52,598 nucleotides of DNA, from IMG/VR virus record IMGVR_UViG_3300036715_002741, positions 1-52,598 of that record. One strand, written 5' to 3'. Positions 46,887 through 52,598 of the stretch are shown here, in pieces. This DNA comes from a virus. The notes under the pieces are model-generated. The model was not told where the DNA came from. It was given only the letters and a program-made list of their open reading frames with translations, and ran no database searches. The translations under genes were made by a program, and so were the position numbers. Position 1 is the first letter of the stretch; every line of letters starts with the position of its first letter.

Positions 46887-47459
46887 TTAATGCATAGTGA
46901 TTGATTTACAAGCGATGTTTAGTTCGCCTAAAACTGTGTCATCTACACACTCTGAGTCGTGATATGAGCATCCGCTTGACATCACCATGACCGGAGGGGG
47001 CTGTCTGCATTCAGATGTGTTGTAAGGTAGCAGCTTGATGACCATGTCCGATGATGACCTTGTGAGCCCATCTACTTGTGATGATGCAGAGGTGCAAGTA
47101 GGATCTTTTGCAACATCGCAAACTTTGGCGCCATCGTACCCGCGCCCGCAGCTCTCACGACTGACAAAAAAAGATGCCCCGCGTTGCCCTCGATATGATG
47201 TATGTATACGACACTCGCTAGCTATGGTCATCATGTCTTGCTCTGCTATCATCAGCCGGACATTAAGCATTGCGCCACTTGATGATTTGGACATCACAGG
47301 CAACTGGCATTCGATTGGCAACTGCTGCAAGCCGATGCCTGGGCATCTATCAGCTTTAGCTAATGACGCTAAGCTACTAAATGCTAGCAGCTTCACTAGG
47401 TTTTTTAGTGATAGCGAATTATATACTTGTTTTAAAGTGTTTTTTATCATGTTTAGCAT
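46887..47459 (-). CDS. Secreted cysteine-rich protein, unknown
   Basis: A 190-residue protein with a signal peptide (basic start, hydrophobic core about 20-34, Ala-Lys-Ala cleavage site at 34-36). The mature part has ten Cys, an even number suiting five disulphides in the periplasm or outside. No recognised family. Base composition is clearly more GC-rich than its neighbours, a sign of separate acquisition. AGAGGAT gives the ribosome site, and a hairpin lies just upstream. It behaves like a moron gene that changes the host surface or surroundings. Confidence 0.75.
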   Translation of the reverse strand: MLNMIKNTLKQVYNSLSLKNLVKLLAFSSLASLAKADRCPGIGLQQLPIECQLPVMSKSSSGAMLNVRLMIAEQDMMTIASECRIHTSYRGQRGASFFVSRESCGRGYDGAKVCDVAKDPTCTSASSQVDGLTRSSSDMVIKLLPYNTSECRQPPPVMVMSSGCSYHDSECVDDTVLGELNIACKSITMH

Positions 47460-47492
47460 GTTTTTATCCTCTTGATTTAGTTAGTTAATTAA

Positions 47493-47516
47493 TCACGGTT
47501 TTTTTAGAATCCGTGA
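47493..47516. promoter_or_regulatory. Hairpin upstream of secreted-protein gene
   Basis: TCACGG and CCGTGA form a 6-bp stem around a 12-base loop, 34 bases before the 47459 start. Between the divergent genes, 47460-47828 holds this hairpin, the rightward promoter at 47640 and a long untranslated leader, with no protein gene. Confidence 0.5.
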
Positions 47517-47639
47517 GAAAACTATAACACACCCAGGTTAAAGCAATATGAACGTGGATAAAAAATATTTGTTAAAAGTATAAATATCTAGCAAGGGAAT
47601 ATTAATAAAGAGTGCAAAAAGATTAAATAGTAAAAATAG

Positions 47640-47668
47640 TTGACAAAGTGCAAAAGATGTTATATCAT
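47640..47668 (+). promoter_or_regulatory. Strong sigma70-like promoter for small-gene run
   Basis: A perfect TTGACA (47640-47645), 17-base spacer and TATCAT (47663-47668). Transcription would start near 47675 and give an untranslated leader of about 150 bases before the first small gene. Confidence 0.8.
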
Positions 47669-47790
47669 TTGCTCATAGTGTGATTGTATTGATGTAGGGC
47701 AGCAAAGGTTGATAAATTGTAAGCGCAGTATCTTACAGACTCAGAGACCACTTCGAGAATAAACGCCAAGATACAAAACCACTATAAAAC

Positions 47791-47831
47791 AAGAGGTTTT
47801 TAACAATATTATCACTGAGGGTAAGATTATG
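47791..47831 (+). repeat. Leader element, copy 1
   Basis: AAGAGGTTTTTAACAATATT and the following CACTGAGGGTAA run to the start of the 47829 gene. Copy 2 (48024-48059) has nearly the same bases before the next gene. The shared GAGGGTAA is the ribosome site, and the repeat extends 25 bases further, so it may carry common control. Confidence 0.75.
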
Positions 47832-48014
47832 ACAAATAACGCACAAGCAACAAAAACTTTTTCAGGAATTTTCGAAGCTCAGGCTAGCGACGCGACGCAA
47901 CTTTTTTCAGCGGCTGAACTACACCTAGAAAAAGATAAAAGATACTCGGCGGAAGAAGTGCTTGCAGCAATGAACGCCGCTGGATATAACACTACAGACG
48001 TAGAGATCGTATAA
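47829..48014 (+). CDS. Small acidic protein, first of promoter-driven run
   Basis: A 61-residue protein, acidic, Ala-rich, with a helical C-half (SAEEVLAAMNAAGYNTTDVEIV). No recognised family. It follows a strong promoter and a long leader with a repeated control element, so it should be expressed early and highly. Small acidic phage proteins in this position are often inhibitors of host enzymes or defences, but nothing here identifies a target. Confidence 0.75.
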   Translation: MTNNAQATKTFSGIFEAQASDATQLFSAAELHLEKDKRYSAEEVLAAMNAAGYNTTDVEIV

Positions 48015-48023
48015 TATAAGCAA

Positions 48024-48059
48024 AAGAGGTTTTTTATTAATATCAATGAGGGTAAAACA
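48024..48059 (+). repeat. Leader element, copy 2
   Basis: AAGAGGTTTTTTATTAATAT followed by CAATGAGGGTAAAACA matches copy 1 (47791-47831) except for a few substitutions and a two-base gap. The element has been duplicated with its gene or acquired as a control module. Confidence 0.75.
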
Positions 48060-48305
48060 ATGAACAAATATAAATATGCTTTGAAAGAAATGCCAAAATT
48101 AGCAGAGGCTTATAACTCCTTGCCGGAAAAAATGAGTTATGAGAGTTATTGCAAAATAAAAGATAAACTAGCCTTGATGCCTGATTATTTATTACTGGCT
48201 ATATGCAATAGCAAAAGCATACAGTATGTGAGCCATTCAGCTTGGTTTGAGCTAAGGAGCCGTCAAAAATCATCAAGAAACGCATTTTTTGCTAAAGGAG
48301 GATAA
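48060..48305 (+). CDS. Unknown 81-aa basic protein
   Basis: A helical, basic protein with Tyr-rich first half and a C-terminal RSRQKSSRNAFFAKGG tail. Preceded by the second leader element with GAGGGTAA. No recognised domain. Part of the small-gene run. Confidence 0.65.
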   Translation: MNKYKYALKEMPKLAEAYNSLPEKMSYESYCKIKDKLALMPDYLLLAICNSKSIQYVSHSAWFELRSRQKSSRNAFFAKGG

Positions 48306-48310
48306 ATAAA

Positions 48311-48535
48311 ATGGAAATACAAAAAAAGAATTACAGCGGTATGTTAGAGCGTGCTCAAAATGTTAAAAAGGGTTTTTTTGCTAAACTCTTTTACAATAAG
48401 GTTAGGGCGTCTTACCTAACACAGCTAATCGATGCGGGAGAGACCAGAGATACAAGCCTTATGTGGATTTCTGAGCGAGACTACCAAAAATTGATGGTTA
48501 TGGCTAGTTATGGATTGGTGGGCAGTCATGGATAA
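48311..48535 (+). CDS. Unknown 74-aa protein
   Basis: A basic helical protein with AGGAGG before the ATG, 5 bases after the previous stop. Its end overlaps the next start (48528). No recognised domain. Confidence 0.65.
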   Translation: MEIQKKNYSGMLERAQNVKKGFFAKLFYNKVRASYLTQLIDAGETRDTSLMWISERDYQKLMVMASYGLVGSHG

Positions 48536-48716
48536 TAATAAAATAATATTTAAATTGGACGTCGCACAATTGCAAAATGCGTGTTTAAACATGAAAGGTA
48601 GATTTTTGACTACAAAAGAGCTTAAGGAGGCTAAACGCATTGCGAAAATTTTGCTAAAAGATAAGGAGGACGAAATAATATTGTTTGCGGTACTGGAGGC
48701 GTGCAGTGATAGATAA
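48528..48716 (+). CDS. Unknown 62-aa helical protein
   Basis: I take the ATG at 48528, inside the end of the previous gene, rather than 48510. The product is helical and charged, with a long Lys/Glu-rich helix (LTTKELKEAKRIAKILLK). Unknown function. It overlaps the GTG-started small gene. Confidence 0.6.
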   Translation: MDNNKIIFKLDVAQLQNACLNMKGRFLTTKELKEAKRIAKILLKDKEDEIILFAVLEACSDR

Positions 48717-48897
48717 GTATCTACAACCATGCGAAAAAGAACAAATAGAGCAATCAGATGAAGATAGTTATGCTTTTTTTGTATAGATAGAGAGTGAAAA
48801 CCCTACGCTCACAAGCAAGAAAAAGTTATTAGATATGCTTGATTTTTTTGATATCAAAGATGTTAAAAACTGGAGGACAAACAATGACAGAACTTGA
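48706..48897 (+). pseudogene. Small gene split by an in-frame amber codon
   Basis: A GTG at 48706 with GGAGG six bases before it starts a 26-residue frame that ends at TAG (48784-48786). The same frame then continues for 36 more codons and reads like real protein (LLDMLDFFDIKDVKNWR) before a TGA inside the next gene. Either the gene was broken by a nonsense mutation, or the amber codon is read through. Confirmed amber readthrough would make a 63-residue protein. Confidence 0.5.
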
Positions 48898-49129
48898 CTA
48901 TACAACCACAAAATACGCAAACGTGGAATATCTAAACGAGACGCAGGCAGCCCAATATTTAGGCATGGTACGCACTACACTTAGATATCGTCGCAAACCA
49001 AGATACATACCAGCTAACCAGCGAGCTTTCCCACTCTGCAGGACTTATAAAATCCCTGGCAGCTGTAAAATTTGGTATAAATTGGCTGATCTTAAGTTGT
49101 TAAAAGCAAAAAAAGTCCAAGAGGCGTAA
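48884..49129 (+). CDS. AlpA/excisionase-like HTH protein A
   Basis: The start at 48884 has GGAGG at good distance; a longer frame from 48839 lacks one. The 81-residue protein contains VEYLNETQAAQYLGMVRTTLRYRRK, then a basic loop and IWYKLADL, a winged-helix plan like AlpA/MerR-type excisionases. The gene at 49337 is a paralogue (NETQA..YLG, IWYKLDD). With no integrase seen, both are more likely transcriptional regulators. Confidence 0.75.
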   Translation: MTELDYTTTKYANVEYLNETQAAQYLGMVRTTLRYRRKPRYIPANQRAFPLCRTYKIPGSCKIWYKLADLKLLKAKKVQEA

Positions 49130-49131
49130 AT

Positions 49132-49329
49132 ATGAAAACACTGGCGCAATTATGTATATGTGCTATATGCAAAAATTTGGGGTTTTTTAAAAATGGCGAA
49201 TTGGAGTCATCAAAAGAAACCCCTATTTTGCCGTCAGAACTTATTGAAAAGATAAATAATGCACTAAATCCACCAAAAATAGTTTATTCTTTGGATGATA
49301 CGAGCTCCCCAGAATGGTTTAATTGTTGA
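49132..49329 (+). CDS. Unknown 65-aa protein
   Basis: A protein with an N-terminal Cys-containing strand (LCICAICKNLGFF) and a polar C-half. AAGAGGCG precedes it, two bases after the HTH gene. Unknown function, between the two paralogous HTH genes. Confidence 0.55.
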   Translation: MKTLAQLCICAICKNLGFFKNGELESSKETPILPSELIEKINNALNPPKIVYSLDDTSSPEWFNC

Positions 49330-49336
49330 GGATTTT

Positions 49337-49552
49337 ATGCCCGACGAGATAAAATTTAAAGAGCATCAAGGGATTAAGTACGTAAACGAGACCCAAGCCG
49401 GGGATTACCTAGGTATATCAAGGGGAATGCTCCCGTATATGCGCAAGATACAGGGAAAAAAGATAGGAAGGGTATACTCGTTGCCTTTTAGCCGCAACAT
49501 ATGGTATAAATTAGATGACGTAGAAAAAGTTAAAATCTCTGGTAAATTATGA
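49337..49552 (+). CDS. AlpA/excisionase-like HTH protein B
   Basis: The start at 49337 has TTGAGGA upstream. The 71-residue protein is a paralogue of the 48884 product: IKYVNETQAGDYLGISRGML, then a basic loop and NIWYKLDDV. The two may form heterodimers or bind related sites. It overlaps the tiny membrane gene. Confidence 0.75.
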   Translation: MPDEIKFKEHQGIKYVNETQAGDYLGISRGMLPYMRKIQGKKIGRVYSLPFSRNIWYKLDDVEKVKISGKL

Positions 49553-49632
49553 ACAAAGACACTTGGATATTACAGCTAATTATTATTATAACCATTGGCT
49601 GCATAGCATTAATATTGTTTAACGCAATGTGA
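49549..49632 (+). CDS. 27-aa single-span membrane peptide
   Basis: An ATG overlapping the HTH-B stop (ATGA) begins a 27-residue peptide made almost entirely of a transmembrane helix (IIIITIGCIALILF). Its last codons overlap the next start. Peptides of this type can be toxins or membrane modulators. Its size keeps confidence moderate. Confidence 0.55.
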   Translation: MNKDTWILQLIIIITIGCIALILFNAM

Positions 49633-49874
49633 GAAAAAAATGTGATTTTATGCATATATGCAAATATAGCGACGCTCAAGATGGAGACGACACCAAAAAG
49701 CAAAGAGAGTTAGAAGCAAATTATTTTGCAGCTTGCCTGTTGGTTCCAGAACATAAATTGCGTCAATTATACAATGCAACAAAAGATATTTCATTGATAG
49801 CCAATTATTTCGGCGTTTCTCGCCCTGTAATTTTACTTAGAATCAACTATTTAAAAATTAAAGCTAATGGATGA
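49629..49874 (+). pseudogene. Truncated ImmA/IrrE-type metalloprotease fragment
   Basis: An 81-residue frame that matches only the C-terminal part of ImmA/IrrE proteins: ELEANYFAACLLVPEHKLRQL, then IANYFGVSRPVILLRI. The HExxH zinc site that should lie upstream is absent from this frame and from the DNA before it. It is either a remnant of a lysogeny-control gene or a shortened protein that still binds a repressor. Confidence 0.65.
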
Positions 49875-50287
49875 TCGAAATGAAAAAATTCAATGGTTTG
49901 ATGACTAGCCTAAGTCCGCATTGGGGAACTCCAAAAGCATTATATGATCAATTAAACCAAGAGTTTAATTTTAACTTTGATCCTTGCCCGCTTAATTGCT
50001 TGGATTTTGACGGTTTAAGTTGCGAATGGGGTAGCTCTACGTTTTGCAATCCACCTTATGGCAGAGAAATAACAAAATGGATAGAGAAAGCGTATAACGA
50101 AAGCCTGATTTTAGGAAAAACAGTTGTATTGTTAATACCAGCCAGAACAGATACTAAATGGTGGCATAATTACATCATGAAAGCGTATGAAATAAGATTT
50201 ATTAAGGGACGTCTTAAATTTGGGGATGCTAAAAATAACGCTCCTTTTCCCTCGGTAGTTGTAATATTTAAACCCTGCTATTTTTAA
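49871..50287 (+). CDS. DNA N6-adenine methyltransferase (phage Dam family)
   Basis: A 138-residue protein of the compact phage Dam family: WGTPKALYDQLN, DPCPLNC, CNPPYG (catalytic NPPY at 60-63) and the conserved VVLLIPARTDTKWWH and RFIKGRLKFG blocks. It transfers a methyl group from AdoMet to adenine N6, protecting phage DNA from restriction or marking it. It is the last gene of the plus run, coupled by ATGA to the ImmA fragment. Confidence 0.92.
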   Translation: MIEMKKFNGLMTSLSPHWGTPKALYDQLNQEFNFNFDPCPLNCLDFDGLSCEWGSSTFCNPPYGREITKWIEKAYNESLILGKTVVLLIPARTDTKWWHNYIMKAYEIRFIKGRLKFGDAKNNAPFPSVVVIFKPCYF

Positions 50288-50372
50288 ATAATCATAACGC
50301 CGCTATAGCGTCACGCTAGCCATCGACCCCAAAGCGATTTGCGAAGGCTTAAAACTTCTGGCGGCTCCATTT

Positions 50373-51149
50373 CTAATCAGCACCATTATTATAATATAAA
50401 ATGGTTGGATTGTTTTTATGGACATCAACCATAGAATACTTTTCTTTGAATTTCTGCAAATTGAATGGATGAGTTATTAAATGCACACCAAATGGGGTTG
50501 GAATTTTACAGATAACAACCGGAAAATTAGAGTCTCGATTGTTTAGTTCTATAAGATTAATGTAATTTTCTACCTCTGAGACATTTAATTTATCTTTATC
50601 GTCAATATCAACTACCCACCTTTTAGGATTGCCCATTAATTCGCCGCAGGAAGAGTTATATGTTTTTTTGCAGCTCTTGTATTCTTTATTCGACAAGTTT
50701 TTAGCAATTTTCTCTAGCGACAAAAATGCCGCTTTGTTATAGCTTTTTCGAGACACATTTATATAAGCTCTGGCATTAAATAAATTGCAGACGTCTGCAA
50801 TCTCTTTTTTGTTTTTGAGTAACCAATCTTGAGTGTCTACCCAGTAGGACTTAATAATAATATTATCTGCGCCTATATCGTTATTATCTTTTTTACGCAA
50901 AATTATCTGCATAAAATAAAAATCGTCTTGAGATTCAAATTTTAGCATCTTGTTTATTAGATCAAAATTATCAATCATTTTCTCTACATCTTTTTTATAG
51001 TTGTAGTTAGTTAAAGAATCGTCTCGCTTGTTTTCATTACTGTTTTTACAAAAATTATCGAATCCAATTAAATTGAACATAAGCAAAAAAGCAATCAATA
51101 TAAAAAAAATACCCATAACTGCATCAAATGAAATGCAATACATAATCAA
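50373..51149 (-). CDS. Phage protein with primase-like features and N-terminal membrane helix
   Basis: A 258-residue protein. Residues 10-29 form a membrane helix. The main domain (about 57-255) matches a family I recall from phage genomes, with RAYINVSRKS, RWVVDIDDKD (an Asp-x-Asp pair), a TPFGVHLIT block and DVHKNNPTILYY near the end. The Asp-x-Asp and later His resemble archaeo-eukaryotic primase motifs. A replication role fits its place at the end of the O/P operon. A start at MIDNFDLINK would remove the membrane helix. Confidence 0.6.
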   Translation of the reverse strand: MIMYCISFDAVMGIFFILIAFLLMFNLIGFDNFCKNSNENKRDDSLTNYNYKKDVEKMIDNFDLINKMLKFESQDDFYFMQIILRKKDNNDIGADNIIIKSYWVDTQDWLLKNKKEIADVCNLFNARAYINVSRKSYNKAAFLSLEKIAKNLSNKEYKSCKKTYNSSCGELMGNPKRWVVDIDDKDKLNVSEVENYINLIELNNRDSNFPVVICKIPTPFGVHLITHPFNLQKFKEKYSMVDVHKNNPTILYYNNGAD

Positions 51150-51296
51150 CCCCAGTATTTAACCTGTAAAATATTAATTTCAAGCCTCTACAACTCCAAC
51201 CTGCCACAACCATATTGCTTTGCGCGCTTACCATCCTAAAACGCAAAATTCTAGGCCTTCTTTGTTTGCCATGCAGCCTCCGCTAGTTAAAATTAA

Positions 51297-51842
51297 TCAA
51301 CCCTGATCATCTTCCCAGTTGTCCACAAGTTCTAAAACATCGTCTACTACGCAATTATAGTTGCTGATATACGTTTCTTCGATTTCTTTGGTGCTCATGT
51401 GCGACAAATCCCAGCTGGTAAAACAATCTCCGGCAACGCCGATTAATCCTTCACGATCCTTTCCAGCCCATCTCCTGTAAGCCTGCCTAGCTGGTATAAT
51501 CCCAAACGCTGCTTTTCTAAATTGCGCAAGGGTAGGAGCGAACTCACAGGTTGTTGATAATTTGTTGACAGCTTTGCGTATTTGCTCGTCCGTCAAGTCT
51601 ATTAGCCCTTTAGACCACATTTTAGTCGCCATAGCACGCTGTTCTGGTTCTACCAGGTGGGCGCACCACCTATCGCCCCAAACGCTCCTAATTACCGCAA
51701 AAACCTTGCTAACGGGTATACTCCTATCTTCATCAAATACCGTTACGTCATACGATGGTTTTTTATCCTGTTTACATATCTCGGAAAGCTTCTGTGATTG
51801 CTGCTGATAATCCAGCGGCTGTAGTTGGTTGTTTACGCTCAT
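51297..51842 (-). CDS. Lambda P-like helicase loader
   Basis: I choose the start at 51842 (MSVNNQ) because GAGG precedes it; a start four codons earlier is possible. The 181-residue protein has the P-type core: KVFAVIRSVWGDRWCAHL, then a helix with KMWSKGLIDLTDEQIRKAV and FAPTLAQFRKAA. Such proteins bring the host DnaB helicase to the phage origin. It overlaps the O-like gene by about 70 bases. Confidence 0.82.
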   Translation of the reverse strand: MSVNNQLQPLDYQQQSQKLSEICKQDKKPSYDVTVFDEDRSIPVSKVFAVIRSVWGDRWCAHLVEPEQRAMATKMWSKGLIDLTDEQIRKAVNKLSTTCEFAPTLAQFRKAAFGIIPARQAYRRWAGKDREGLIGVAGDCFTSWDLSHMSTKEIEETYISNYNCVVDDVLELVDNWEDDQG

Positions 51843-52560
51843 TGTTAACCTCATTGTTAAGTTGTGATAAATTTAAAGCTTGGAAATTTTCAAAATATCT
51901 AGCCTCCCCATAAAAATTAGAAGCTTTATACACGGCAGTTATACGCTTATTCCTAACTACCGTTCTGTAGTTGCTGGCTGCGCTTACAAGCTCGTCCTCG
52001 CTCAACCCCTCTTTGAGCAAGTTACACCAGTTTTTATATGTGCGTGGTTTAGATCCTCTGTCTATTGTGTGAGGGTAGACGTTGTCCCAAATCTCTGTGA
52101 ATTTATCTGAATATTGAATTTCTGAAACACGCTCTTTATTTGTATAAGGTTTTTCTTTGTTTGTATTATTCTTTCTTTGTAGTACTTGGTTATCCACAGT
52201 TGAGGTTTCCTCAAGTTGAGGTTTCCCACCGTTGGGGTAATCAAGTGTTTTTGATACTTTGCCGCTTGATAGCATTGGTTCGTCAGATACAATCCAGGCT
52301 CTTTCAACTATCTTGCCATTTTCCCTTTCTTCCTCTAACTTAAGATATCCGGCGGCCTTTAATTCTTTGAATATTCGGTTAAGCATTACCTCTCCGCAGT
52401 GCTCATTCCTGAGCGTGGTTTTATGCACCACCCAATCATCAGGGCGAGATAGCAAATGTACCAATACCCCCAATGCTTCGTATGATAGACCAGTGTTTTG
52501 AGCGAGAATGTTAGGTATTTGGACAAATCCAGTTTGTTTGTGATGTTTAAGTATTGGCAT
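51772..52560 (-). CDS. Lambda O-like replication initiator
   Basis: A 262-residue protein. The N-terminal 95 residues form a winged helix of the O/DnaD type: VQIPNILAQNTGLSYEALGVLVHLL, NEHCGEVMLNRIFKELKAAGYL and a strand pair. A polar linker (about 100-145) joins it to a second helical domain (about 145-225). It should bind the origin and recruit the P-like loader. Its start lies in the terminal repeat, and the gene continues from the 35-250 gene across the circle. Confidence 0.85.
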   Translation of the reverse strand: MPILKHHKQTGFVQIPNILAQNTGLSYEALGVLVHLLSRPDDWVVHKTTLRNEHCGEVMLNRIFKELKAAGYLKLEEERENGKIVERAWIVSDEPMLSSGKVSKTLDYPNGGKPQLEETSTVDNQVLQRKNNTNKEKPYTNKERVSEIQYSDKFTEIWDNVYPHTIDRGSKPRTYKNWCNLLKEGLSEDELVSAASNYRTVVRNKRITAVYKASNFYGEARYFENFQALNLSQLNNEVNNERKQPTTAAGLSAAITEAFRDM

Positions 52561-52598
52561 TATTTTATGCCTCTATATCTATTCATGGACTCCACCCT
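52526..52598. repeat. Right copy of 73-bp near-identical terminal repeat
   Basis: Matches 1-73 except at 52557 and 52570. In this copy the O-like gene reads MPILKHH; in the left copy the matching codon would give MTILKHH, and the end of the 71-aa gene would change from RVIK to RGIK. Both variants are open reading frames. Confidence 0.9.

Noticed and set aside
51150-51296. 14- to 36-codon frames between the P-like and primase-like genes
   Set aside because: One has GGAGG before its ATG but stops after 14 codons; another overlaps the next gene. Neither shows enough to annotate.
1-52598. Integrase, transposase or attachment site
   Set aside because: No tyrosine or serine recombinase and no Mu-type transposase is recognisable, despite the Mu-like tail, so no att site was called.

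Overview
The window is an apparently complete genome of a contractile-tailed, Mu-like myovirus with an HK97-type head. Its first 73 bases recur at its last 73 bases with two mismatches. A minus-strand gene at 35-250 ends with a TAATG overlap onto a start codon whose gene lies at the right end (51772-52560). The sequence is therefore best read as a circular or circularly permuted phage chromosome cut just inside its replication operon. It is visibly AT-rich. A nested Rz/Rz1-type spanin pair, lambda O/P-like replication genes, a CsrA homologue and a Dam-type methylase point to a Gram-negative, probably gammaproteobacterial host. A Legionellales-like host is a guess. I see no integrase or transposase, so the lifestyle is open.

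Layout. (1) 2841-3292 is a divergent control region: two back-to-back sigma70-type promoters flank a repeated 9-mer operator, with a small HTH protein gene on the left and a tRNA-like gene on the right. (2) Leftward, 2840-35 is an early operon of small unknown genes. It contains an internal promoter and a structured RNA with terminator (262-382), then continues across the junction into the replication genes (O-like 51772-52560, P-like 51297-51842) and a gene with primase-like features (50373-51149). (3) Rightward, 3293-7933 holds a conserved small gene, a 59-unit hexanucleotide repeat that is coding, an ssDNA/recombination set (4745-6899: RecT/Rad52-like candidate, SSB-like protein, RecU-like nuclease) and a phage csrA. 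(4) 7908-10363 (minus) is the lysis block: endolysin, holin, Rz, Rz1, a HAD phosphatase and membrane proteins. (5) 10377-34567 and 37620-42791 (minus) are the late genes: fibres, Mu-like baseplate gp48-gp43 homologues, tape measure, a frameshifted tail chaperone, tube, sheath, head-tail joining, capsid, protease, MuF, portal, and a large terminase with an intein, then the small terminase. A plus-strand cassette of small genes (34785-37609) interrupts this operon.

(6) 42995-47459 and 47829-50287 are accessory regions. They carry an ASCH protein, a soluble ABC-ATPase/GNAT fusion next to a ParB-like protein, a Vsr/DUF559-like nuclease, a ferritin, a secreted Cys-rich protein, and a promoter-driven run of tiny genes ending in an N6-adenine methyltransferase.

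The most unusual items are: an HNH endonuclease gene nested out of frame inside the terminase intein; a two-state, loop-contact RNA in front of the replication genes; the ParB/ABC-GNAT/ASCH set, possibly a DNA-modification module; phage-borne ferritin and CsrA; the all-frames-open hexamer array; and a small gene split by an in-frame amber codon.
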